DNA from: Verrucomicrobiota bacterium
GTDB lineage: Bacteria > Verrucomicrobiota > Verrucomicrobiia > Limisphaerales > JAEYXS01
Reading direction: 5' to 3'
Assembly: GCA_021156225.1 (NCBI GenBank)
Contig: JAJNBN010000123.1
Span: forward strand, 1-8,239
DNA: 8,239 nt
In this document: piece after piece, positions 1 to 5,864 of the stretch
Numbering within the stretch: position 1 is the stretch's first letter
Layout of the letters: the number at the start of each line of letters is the position of its first letter
The notes under the pieces: generated by a model
What the model was told of the DNA's origin: nothing
Databases searched by the model: none
The model's input: only the letters and a program-made list of their open reading frames with translations
Made by a program: the position numbers and the translations under genes

Positions 1-41
1 GGGGACCTAGGACATCCGCTGTCCTAGGTCCCCTTTTCTTT
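1..41 (+). terminator. Perfect hairpin with T-rich tail, likely intrinsic terminator
   Basis: Bases 1-14 (GGGGACCTAGGACA) pair perfectly with bases 20-33 (TGTCCTAGGTCCCC) around a five-base loop TCCGC. The run TTTTCTTT follows at 34-41. A 14-bp perfect stem followed by a T-rich run is the classic form of a rho-independent terminator reading left to right. It would serve a plus-strand gene outside the window. The bases before position 1 are not visible, so it cannot be judged whether it also works for minus-strand transcription coming from the methylesterase gene. Confidence 0.8.
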
Positions 42-249
42 AAAATATTTTCACCCGGCTTAACCCCTTGAAAATAAGGTGGTTACCTCTACAAAGTCGC
101 CTCACTATGTGAAACCTCAGAAATTATTTCCACCGGTTGGAATCCTTACGCCGATTTCAGTCGGGTGCGTCTGCTCCAAAGCTTTTACTGACCTTTAAAA
201 TCGGCTCCGCGCTGCGGGAAGCTAAGCTGTAGAAATCCGGGATGTATCA
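42..249. other. Intergenic region, no gene recognised
   Basis: This stretch separates the edge terminator from the stop codon of the minus-strand CheB-type gene. No reading frame here resembles a known protein. The only structure seen is a weak imperfect hairpin at 148-170 (ACGC and CGA pairing with TCG and GCGT, with a three-base bulge). It has no T-run on either side, so it is not called a terminator. No clear terminator for the CheB-type gene was found. Confidence 0.5.
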
Positions 250-1296
250 TTATGCGGATTCGCGCTTTACCCTCAATCCCCGAGCGGAACGACGAGGCTT
301 TTGGGTCACCTTAGGCAGTGGAGATTTGCTGCTGGATAAGAGGATGGAACGGATTCTTTCGATGTGGACTTGCGATTCTTTGGCCCGTTCGTCAGCGGAC
401 CGGCTGGTGAGGCCGCCAGGTGCTTGGGCCATCGTCCGCAACAGGTTCTTCCGTTCCTCAAACATCCGAAGAGCTACCCAAAGGGTTTCCTCAAGGTGTT
501 TGGTTTGCTCGGCCAGCAGAACAGCCGCGGTGAAGGCATGGCCCGTATGGCAACGATATCGGAGCATGCTCCCTTCTTTCATCTTCCAGAGCACCCCGTT
601 GCAGTTTGGGCAGTTAAAGGGCACTTGATCGCCCAGATGCTCGACAGCGGTCACGTCACTGACGACGCGTTCGGCAATGAGCGCTTCCGAGATGATGTCG
701 GCCGGTACCGGGGGTGATTTTGGGGCCGGTTGCAGGACCAGCTTGGTCAGTAATTCACCGATGTCATTGACGGACAGGCAGTAATCAGGCGTCAAATTAT
801 TCAGCGCGTTCTGCGGCATATCGGGATACATCGCTTCGGCTGGCTGCTGCACCACACAGATTCCTCCACACCGTTGAATGGCCAAAAGGCCGGAGCTGCC
901 GTCATCCAGATAACCGGTCAGCACCACACCAATCACTTGCGCACCATAGGCGACAGCAGCGGAACGAAATAACGGATCAATGCCAGGCCGCGAACGGTTT
1001 TCCCGGGCACCCTTGGAGATTTTGATTTTTCCTTTGGTGATGAGCATGTGGTGGTCCGGTGGCGCCACATAGATTCGACCTGCTTGAAACCTCTCCCCAT
1101 CTACCGCCATTTCGCATCCCAGGCGTCCATGCTTTCTCAAGGTCTCGACCAGCACCTTTCCACTCGTATCCGCGGCCAAGTGTTGAACCACAAAAATCGG
1201 TGCTGGAAAGTCCTCGGCCAAAGGGGCGATCAACCGCGTAAGAGCCTCCAAGCCTCCAGCCGAGGTGCCGACCACGATCATGCGATTGAGTTTCAT
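250..1296 (-). CDS. Stand-alone CheB-type protein-glutamate methylesterase with C-terminal zinc-ribbon-like segment
   Basis: A 348-residue protein. Residues about 6-190 form a CheB catalytic domain, which in known members hydrolyses methyl-glutamate esters (or deamidates glutamine) on chemoreceptors in the cytoplasm. The expected catalytic residues are visible: Ser12 in GTSAGG, His39 in VVQHL, and Asp132 in LTGYLDDGSSG, where classical CheB has GMGxDG. There is no N-terminal receiver domain, so control by CheA phosphorylation is not expected. After a proline-rich linker, C229-x2-C232 and C249-x3-H253 make a zinc-ribbon-like segment, followed by a charged, probably helical tail. The ATG at 1296 was chosen because the family begins at MIVVGTSAGG. 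TTG at 1356 and ATG at 1281 are alternatives, and none has a good ribosome binding site. No cheR, cheA or receptor gene is nearby, so its substrate is unknown. The family call is firm. A role in chemotaxis is not shown. Confidence 0.9.
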   Translation of the reverse strand: MKLNRMIVVGTSAGGLEALTRLIAPLAEDFPAPIFVVQHLAADTSGKVLVETLRKHGRLGCEMAVDGERFQAGRIYVAPPDHHMLITKGKIKISKGARENRSRPGIDPLFRSAAVAYGAQVIGVVLTGYLDDGSSGLLAIQRCGGICVVQQPAEAMYPDMPQNALNNLTPDYCLSVNDIGELLTKLVLQPAPKSPPVPADIISEALIAERVVSDVTAVEHLGDQVPFNCPNCNGVLWKMKEGSMLRYRCHTGHAFTAAVLLAEQTKHLEETLWVALRMFEERKNLLRTMAQAPGGLTSRSADERAKESQVHIERIRSILLSSSKSPLPKVTQKPRRSARGLRVKRESA

Positions 1297-1627
1297 TTTT
1301 AAAAGTCCCGTCAGGCCTGATAACCGCTTTGTTTCCAGAAAGGGCGATGGCACCAAAGGTTCGCTGTTTGCACCCGTCGTAAGAAGACGCCGCCCGGGAT
1401 ACGTGCAAGCTTTGCCGGTATCCTTGACGGGTATCCTCCTCCTGAAGCTCCGTCACCGGTTATTGAAGGCACTCCACTACCCATGCTTTAGGTAATCCAG
1501 TATTGGAAAATTTCAAGGCGGATATGAGGTAATGATGAGCCTCCACGCTTCCATTCATTGCAGCGCAAATGCTTCTCCGTGAGGAATTGGAGCAGAGCGT
1601 TTTGAAGAGTCACTGCTTGCTTCCCGC
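1297..1627. other. Intergenic region between the sigma-factor and CheB-type genes
   Basis: This is a 331-base gap upstream of the CheB-type gene and downstream of the sigma-factor gene, both on the minus strand. It should hold the CheB-type promoter and any terminator of the sigma gene, but neither is clear. A direct repeat GGTATCCT occurs at 1417-1424 and 1430-1437, a 13-base period, about 120 bases upstream of the chosen CheB-type start. A weak minus-strand promoter resemblance (TTGAAA, then about 16 bases, then TACCTA) lies around 1490-1520 but is too poor to call. Reading frames crossing this gap show no family features. Confidence 0.4.
1417..1437. repeat. Short direct repeat GGTATCCT x2
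   Basis: Two identical copies of GGTATCCT at 1417-1424 and 1430-1437 are separated by TGACG. The repeat lies upstream of the CheB-type gene and could be a half-site pair for a regulator. Two 8-base copies can also arise by chance, so the sequence fact is certain and the function is a guess. Confidence 0.3.
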
Positions 1628-2377
1628 CTAACTCAACGCCGCAAACAACTGCCTTAGTTCCTCCTCCACATCCGCCGGAGAGGCTACGGTCTCGGCAATC
1701 TCCGCCCGCAAGAGTTCGCGATACCGCTGGCGCAGGCGATGCACCGTCACTTTCACATTCCCTTCCGTCATGCCCAGTTGCGTTGCCAGTTCCGTGTAGG
1801 GCACGGAGGAGCGGTCACCCATCAGGCACACCTTCAGCAGATCAAACTGCGCGCCCTTGCCGCTCGCCCCCTGTTCCTCACGCAACAGGTTGAGCACGCG
1901 GTCCAGCAACGTCATCGCCCAACGGCGTTCGTAGATCTTGTCGGCGGAGACGACCTCTCGCGGCTCCAGGCTGTAACGCGTCTCTGCATCATGCGCATCA
2001 AGGTGGATGATCTCCTGACCGCCACCACGTTTCAACGCGCGCGCCTTGTCCCATTCATTCGCAAGGAAGTGCTTGAGCGCGGCGAGCAGGAAAGAACGGA
2101 AGCGGCCCTTGTCCCGGCTCACGGCCGCGAGATAATTCTTCTGCAACAACCGTGTGAAAAACTCCTGCGTGAGATCCTGCGCATCATGCGCACTGTGCCC
2201 CTGCCGCCGTACGTATGCATACAGCGGATACCAATACGCGCGGCAAAGCTGCGCCAGCGCCTCCTCCGAACGTGCTGATGCCGGCGCACCCGCCGCCATC
2301 ACCACGCTCCAGCGCGTCGTGGCGAACTCGCGTGCAGCTCCAAGCACCGTCTCGGCTTTGTCGTGAGTGCTGGTCAT
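1628..2377 (-). CDS. ECF-like RNA polymerase sigma factor
   Basis: A 249-residue protein with the two-domain layout of group IV (ECF-like) sigma factors, which direct RNA polymerase to specific promoters. Region 2 spans about residues 38-113 and includes CRAYWYPLYAYVRRQG and the acidic DAQDLTQEFFTRLL core-binding helix. Region 4 spans about 154-225, with a helix-turn-helix in YTELATQLGMTEGNVKVTVH. The linker (about 114-153) is long, and a roughly 25-residue acidic tail follows region 4. The opening FATTRWSVVMAA and the whole style match a subgroup I know mainly from Planctomycetes and Verrucomicrobia. In that group such genes often sit beside Ser/Thr kinases. No kinase or anti-sigma gene is present here. 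The start is ATG at 2377 with no Shine-Dalgarno. The NHL gene ends 79 bases upstream and may be cotranscribed. The target promoters are unknown. Confidence 0.92.
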   Translation of the reverse strand: MTSTHDKAETVLGAAREFATTRWSVVMAAGAPASARSEEALAQLCRAYWYPLYAYVRRQGHSAHDAQDLTQEFFTRLLQKNYLAAVSRDKGRFRSFLLAALKHFLANEWDKARALKRGGGQEIIHLDAHDAETRYSLEPREVVSADKIYERRWAMTLLDRVLNLLREEQGASGKGAQFDLLKVCLMGDRSSVPYTELATQLGMTEGNVKVTVHRLRQRYRELLRAEIAETVASPADVEEELRQLFAALS

Positions 2378-2387
2378 GGTTTGTTTT

Positions 2388-2452
2388 GTAGCAGCCGACG
2401 TGAGGAGGCTCTTGCTTCTTTTCGGTTAGAGCCTCGTCACCTCGGCTGCTAC
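2388..2452. repeat. Long gapped palindrome (REP-like candidate)
   Basis: The left arm at 2388-2412 begins GTAGCAGCCGA and ends GAGGCTCT. The right arm at 2428-2452 is its reverse complement at 23 of 25 positions, around a 15-base pyrimidine-rich loop (2413-2427). The two unpaired positions are C2399 opposite C2441 and G2404 opposite G2436. It fills most of the gap between the NHL stop codon and the sigma-factor start. No T-run follows the stem on either strand, so it does not look like an intrinsic terminator. It could be a dispersed REP-like element, an mRNA-stabilising hairpin between cotranscribed genes, or a protein-binding site. I recall similar palindromes scattered in verrucomicrobial genomes, but this is not checked. 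Confidence 0.8.
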
Positions 2453-2456
2453 GTTC

Positions 2457-3515
2457 TTAGGGCACAATCTTCAAAATCCGGTCATTGTAACTATCCGTGA
2501 TATAAAGCTCCCCCGTCTTCGGATGCACCGTCACCCCATGCGGGCGCGCCAGTTGCGCTTTCGTCGGATCACCGCCAAGCCCTTCCGCGCCTTTCACACC
2601 GGTGCCCGCGATGCGCGTGATCTTCCCATCCTTCGGCTGATACCGGCGCACCAGATGACTCTCCGCATCCGCGATGATCACGCTGTTATCCCGGTCGATG
2701 CAGATGTATTTCGGCCCGTTCATCGTGGCTTCGAGGCCGGGGCCGCCATCGCCCGTGCCGCCTTTCTTGCCGCTCGCGTTCACCACCGTTTTGATCTTTC
2801 CGTCCTTGTCCACGACACGCAGCGCATTGCCGCCGCGTTCGAGGATATAGACATTCCCTAAACGATCTGCCGCAGCCGCCCGGGGATCGACGAGCGGCGC
2901 CTCCGTCGCTACGGCACCATCCGTAGGCACCCCCTTCTGCCCATTGCCCGCGACCACCTTGCTTTTGCCCGTCTTCAGATCCAGCACATGCACCTGGCGC
3001 AAGTCCGCGATGTAAAGTTGCGTCCCGCTGAAATCCAGGCTGATGCAATACGGCCCGAGACTCTTCGCCTTCTGGTTCGGCACATTGAAGCCCTCGATGC
3101 TCGATACCTTGTTCGCCTTCACATCCACTTTGCGCACGCGCCCATTCCACGTATCGCCAATCAGCACGTTGCCATCCGGCAGGATCGCCAGATTGTGCGG
3201 TCCGTTGAACTTCGCATTGAGCGCCCAACCGCCATCGCCGGAATCCCCCGCCTGCGGTTTCCCGGCCACATGGGTCAGGACGCCTTTGCCATCCACGCGC
3301 AGCAGGCGGTTGCCCGAGGCCATCTCCACGATATACATGTTCCCCGCCGCATCGAACTCCGTGCCGAAAGGTTCCTTGAGCTTCGCTTCAATGGCCGGAA
3401 TGTTCACCGCGTCATTCGTCCCCCCTGCAACGAGCACCAACTGCGCGGCTTGGGCAACCAAAGACGATACGGATAACACGCCGACGAAAAGCAAACGCGA
3501 TAAACGGGTGGTCAT
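2457..3515 (-). CDS. Exported NHL-repeat beta-propeller protein
   Basis: A 352-residue protein with a signal peptide: MTTRLSR, a hydrophobic core to about residue 20, then AQA with likely cleavage after Ala23. No lipobox is seen, so it should be soluble in the periplasm or outside the cell. The mature part holds six NHL-type repeats, at about 48-73, 105-130, 154-178, 209-235, 267-292 and 324-350, for example GPHNLAILPDGNVLIGDTW. Loops of the type GDSGDGG and GTGDGGPG lie between blades. Six repeats fit one closed six-bladed propeller filling the whole mature chain. Such proteins usually bind ligands or partners, and some relatives are hydrolases or lyases, but no catalytic residues can be named here. 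The start ATG at 3515 lacks a Shine-Dalgarno. The sigma-factor gene follows in the same direction, and whether they share a function is unknown. Confidence 0.88.
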   Translation of the reverse strand: MTTRLSRLLFVGVLSVSSLVAQAAQLVLVAGGTNDAVNIPAIEAKLKEPFGTEFDAAGNMYIVEMASGNRLLRVDGKGVLTHVAGKPQAGDSGDGGWALNAKFNGPHNLAILPDGNVLIGDTWNGRVRKVDVKANKVSSIEGFNVPNQKAKSLGPYCISLDFSGTQLYIADLRQVHVLDLKTGKSKVVAGNGQKGVPTDGAVATEAPLVDPRAAAADRLGNVYILERGGNALRVVDKDGKIKTVVNASGKKGGTGDGGPGLEATMNGPKYICIDRDNSVIIADAESHLVRRYQPKDGKITRIAGTGVKGAEGLGGDPTKAQLARPHGVTVHPKTGELYITDSYNDRILKIVP

Positions 3516-3681
3516 ACGGAAAGTTTCTACCCGTTATCGCGCCGGGAATAAACAAGAAAGCTGAGGTATTCGCTGCTTTCGCTTGCCTTCATCATCGGTT
3601 TTGCCAGAAAATGCCGCCGTTCGATTCCTCTGAGGAGGCGTTTGATCCTGATAAAAAGCTAAAGCTAAAAGTAGTATCCAC
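3516..3681. promoter_or_regulatory. Divergent intergenic region
   Basis: These 166 bases lie between the divergent starts of the NHL gene (minus) and the lipoprotein gene (plus), so promoters for both are expected here. The best plus-strand resemblance is TTGATC at 3642-3647 with TAAAAG at 3666-3671, spaced 18 bases. It is weak and places the start codon only 10 bases after the -10 element. No operator-like palindrome of note was seen. The call rests on gene arrangement rather than on recognised promoter motifs. Confidence 0.45.
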
Positions 3682-4317
3682 ATGAAGAAATGCACATTTG
3701 AATGGCTGGCCAAACTGGGCTGCCTTTTGACCCTGGTGTCCCTCCTGAGCGGCTGCCAGACCTCCAGCAAACAATTGGAGGCCTCGGCCAAAGGCGAGGT
3801 GCACGAGGGCATGACCCGGGATGAAGTGATCAAGCTCCTTGGCAAACCAGATTTATCCGCGCGCGGTTTCAAAGAACTGGCCATCGACCGTTTCGTGGCG
3901 CAGGAAAAAGATTACCGCTATCTGCCCGCCGATTCCGGTTATGACGGCCCGACGGTGGTGAACAGCCTGACGGTGCTTTACACCGCAGACCGCAAGGTGG
4001 ACAAAATCCATCATTCCCGGGGCAACGTGGTGTGGAACAGCCGCACGTATGGAGATGCCACCGGCGGCACCATCGCCCACACCTTGGACACCCGGAGCAT
4101 CAAGGAAGGCGAAACCACTTTGGCGGAAATGAAGACTTGGTTCGGTGAGCCCACCGCCACCCTTCTCCATTTCGACAAGCAACTGAGTTATGAATGGGTT
4201 TTCGTCAAATCAGGCTATCTGACGGGTTTCAAAACGGAACTGCTGCGCGCCGGCTTCACGGCTGACGGGAAGGTAGAGAACCTCGTCGTGTGGGAAGACT
4301 GGAACTGGGATTACTGA
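3682..4317 (+). CDS. Lipoprotein with two BamE/SmpA-like motifs
   Basis: A 211-residue protein. MKK, a hydrophobic stretch and the lipobox L22-S23-G24-C25 mark a lipoprotein signal peptide cleaved before Cys25. The residue after the cysteine is Gln, not Asp, so sorting to the outer membrane would be allowed under the enterobacterial rule. Two similar segments stand out: HEGMTRDEVIKLLGKPD (about 41-57) and KEGETTLAEMKTWFGEPT (about 141-158). Both match the opening helix-turn signature of BamE/SmpA/OmlA-like folds (G-x-T-x-x-x-[VM]-x-x-x-[LF]-G-x-P). The remainder is beta-rich and ends in an unusual aromatic and acidic tail, EDWNWDY. BamE helps outer-membrane protein assembly, but this fold occurs in many unrelated lipoproteins, so no specific role is assigned. 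The start ATG at 3682 is fixed by the signal peptide. No Shine-Dalgarno is seen. Confidence 0.82.
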   Translation: MKKCTFEWLAKLGCLLTLVSLLSGCQTSSKQLEASAKGEVHEGMTRDEVIKLLGKPDLSARGFKELAIDRFVAQEKDYRYLPADSGYDGPTVVNSLTVLYTADRKVDKIHHSRGNVVWNSRTYGDATGGTIAHTLDTRSIKEGETTLAEMKTWFGEPTATLLHFDKQLSYEWVFVKSGYLTGFKTELLRAGFTADGKVENLVVWEDWNWDY

Positions 4318-4324
4318 GTCAATT

Positions 4325-4405
4325 CCCTGGACTGCCCCGGACCGCCACGCAATCCGCTTGCGGCAATTGCCCGGAGGCGTTAAACCGTCAGGGCTTTTTT
4401 AACGC
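4325..4405 (+). promoter_or_regulatory. Inverted-repeat-rich leader before icd, possible terminator or attenuator
   Basis: Several inverted repeats nest in this gap. CCCTGGAC (4325-4332) can pair with GTCAGGG (4387-4393) if one G is bulged, and TTTTTT follows at 4395-4400. Inside it, CCGG (4337-4340) can pair with CCGG (4371-4374), and GCAAT (4349-4353) with ATTGC (4366-4370). Alternatively GCGTTAAA (4377-4384) pairs with TTTAACGC (4398-4405), which would use up the T-run. The first set resembles a branched terminator for the lipoprotein gene, and the second would break it. The pairings are visible, but their use in the cell is inference. Confidence 0.35.
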
Positions 4406-4420
4406 TAAAGAATTACGCAC

Positions 4421-5776
4421 ATGGCTTACACAACTTGCACTGTTCCCGCTGGCGAGAAGATCTCCATCAGCAAGGGCGTCCTCCAAGTCCCCAACAACCC
4501 CATCATCCCCTTCATCCGCGGTGACGGCACGGGCCCGGACATCTGGGCGTCCAGCGTCCGCGTCTTTGATGCCGCGGTGCAAAAAGCCTACGGTGGGCAG
4601 AAGAAGATCTCCTGGATGGAAGTCTCCGCCGGTGAAGCCTCCTTCAAGCAATACAACAACTGGTTGCCGGATGACACCGTCGAGGCCTTCAAGGAATTCC
4701 TCGTCGGTATCAAGGGACCGCTCACCACGCCCGTCGGTGGTGGCATCCGCTCCTTGAACGTCGCGCTGCGCCAGATGCTGGACCTCTACGTCTGCCTGCG
4801 CCCGGTGCAATATTTCACTGGTGTGCCCTCGCCGGTGAAGGCCCCGGAGAAGGTGGAGATGGTCATCTTCCGCGAGAACACGGAAGACATCTACGCCGGC
4901 ATCGAATTCAAGGGCGGCACACCCGAAGCCGCGAAGGTGCTCGATTTTCTCGCCAAGGAATTCCCGAAAGATTTCGCCAAGATCCGTTTCGGCACGCAGG
5001 AGAAGATCGCGGAATACATGGCGCAAGCCTCCGGTGGTCACGGCGCTCCGCCGGTCGAGGTCGGTATCGGCATCAAGCCGGTGTCCGCCGTCGGCACCAT
5101 CCGCCTGATGAAGTCCGCCGTGGAATACGCGATCAAGAACAAGCGCAAGAGCGTCACGATCGTCCATAAGGGCAACATCATGAAGTTCACGGAAGGCGCC
5201 TTCCGCGATTGGGCCTATAACGCCTCCAAACGCATCTTCGGTGACAAGGTCTATACCTGGGCCCAGTGGGAAGTCACCAAGAAGGACAAGGGCGAAGAAG
5301 CCGCGAACGCCGAACAGAAGGCCGCGCTCGCCGGTGGTGCCGTCCTCATCAAGGACGCCATCGCGGACATCGCCCTGCAACAAGTGCTCACGCGTCCGGA
5401 AGACTTCGACGTCATCGCAACACTGAACTTGAACGGTGACTACCTCTCTGATGCCCTCGCCGCACAAGTGGGCGGCATCGGCATCGCTCCCGGTGGTAAC
5501 ATCAACTACGTCAGTGGCCACGCCATCTTCGAAGCCACGCACGGCACCGCGCCGAAGTATGCCGGCAAAGACATGGTGAACCCCGGTTCCGTCGTCCTCT
5601 CCGGTGAGATGATGCTCCGCTACCTGGGCTGGACCGAAGCGGCCGACCTCATCATCAAGGGCCTGAACGGCGCCATCGGCAGCAAGCGCGTGACCTACGA
5701 CTTCGCGCGCCAGATGGAAGGCGGCACGCAGATCAAGTGCTCGGAATTCGGCGATAACATCATCGCCCACATGTAA
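4421..5776 (+). CDS. icd: Isocitrate dehydrogenase, NADP-dependent
   Basis: A 451-residue enzyme of the TCA cycle that oxidises isocitrate to 2-oxoglutarate and CO2 in the cytoplasm, using NADP+. It aligns by eye with the E. coli-type enzyme over its whole length. Substrate residues are present: Ser111, Asn113, Arg117, Arg127, Arg151, Tyr158 and Lys250, with metal-binding Asp312, Asp340 and Asp344. The NADP-selecting set of the E. coli enzyme is also intact: Lys379 and Tyr380 (HGTAPKY), Val386, Tyr426 and Arg430. It is about 35 residues longer than E. coli Icd (416), with extra residues around 183-213 and 279-306. Ser111 matches the serine phosphorylated by AceK in E. coli, but no aceK is nearby. 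The start ATG at 4421 has no Shine-Dalgarno. Codon use is strongly biased to C/G-ending codons, as expected of a highly expressed gene. Confidence 0.97.
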   Translation: MAYTTCTVPAGEKISISKGVLQVPNNPIIPFIRGDGTGPDIWASSVRVFDAAVQKAYGGQKKISWMEVSAGEASFKQYNNWLPDDTVEAFKEFLVGIKGPLTTPVGGGIRSLNVALRQMLDLYVCLRPVQYFTGVPSPVKAPEKVEMVIFRENTEDIYAGIEFKGGTPEAAKVLDFLAKEFPKDFAKIRFGTQEKIAEYMAQASGGHGAPPVEVGIGIKPVSAVGTIRLMKSAVEYAIKNKRKSVTIVHKGNIMKFTEGAFRDWAYNASKRIFGDKVYTWAQWEVTKKDKGEEAANAEQKAALAGGAVLIKDAIADIALQQVLTRPEDFDVIATLNLNGDYLSDALAAQVGGIGIAPGGNINYVSGHAIFEATHGTAPKYAGKDMVNPGSVVLSGEMMLRYLGWTEAADLIIKGLNGAIGSKRVTYDFARQMEGGTQIKCSEFGDNIIAHM

Positions 5777-5804
5777 GCGCGGATCACCTTAGTTTAATAA
5801 AGCG

Positions 5805-5843
5805 ACAAGCGGCTCAGAGAAATCTGAGCCGCTTGTTCTTTTT
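5805..5843 (+). terminator. Intrinsic terminator after icd
   Basis: ACAAGCGGCTCAGA at 5805-5818 pairs perfectly with 5823-5836 around a GAAA loop, and a T-rich run (TTCTTTTT) follows at 5836-5843. A 14-bp perfect stem with a T-rich run 29 bases after the icd stop codon is a strong rho-independent terminator. The M56 gene converges on it from the right. On the minus strand the bases after the stem read CGCTTTATTA, so weak two-way termination is possible. Confidence 0.93.
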
Positions 5844-5864
5844 CCCCACTAAATGAGTGATGTC

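Noticed and set aside
242..717. Two plus-strand frames opposite the CheB-type gene
   Set aside because: Both are antisense to the zinc-ribbon and C-terminal part of that gene and have no recognisable features.
977..1456. 159-codon minus-strand frame reaching into the gap before the CheB-type gene
   Set aside because: It overlaps the conserved N-terminal half of the CheB domain in another frame, and its translation shows no domain features.
2388..2452. Palindrome as an intrinsic terminator
   Set aside because: Neither strand has a T-run after the stem. The bases following it are AAAACAAACC on the minus strand and GTTCTTAGGG on the plus strand.
2686..3228. 180-codon minus-strand frame within the NHL gene
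   Set aside because: It is an alternative frame of a clear NHL propeller gene. Its low-complexity G/R/A-rich translation is typical of a shadow frame.
3534..3884. 116-codon minus-strand frame across the divergent intergenic region
   Set aside because: It runs opposite the signal peptide and first BamE-like motif of the lipoprotein and shows no family signature.
4290..4757. 155-codon plus-strand frame bridging the lipoprotein and icd genes
   Set aside because: It overlaps the end of one real gene and the start of another in a different frame, and its translation is Ser/Pro/Arg-rich without any domain.
4388..5770. 460-codon open frame on the minus strand opposite icd
   Set aside because: It lies exactly opposite a clear icd gene. 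The strong C/G-ending codon bias of icd removes stop codons from the antisense frame. The translation (runs of D, R, G, H, V) resembles no family.
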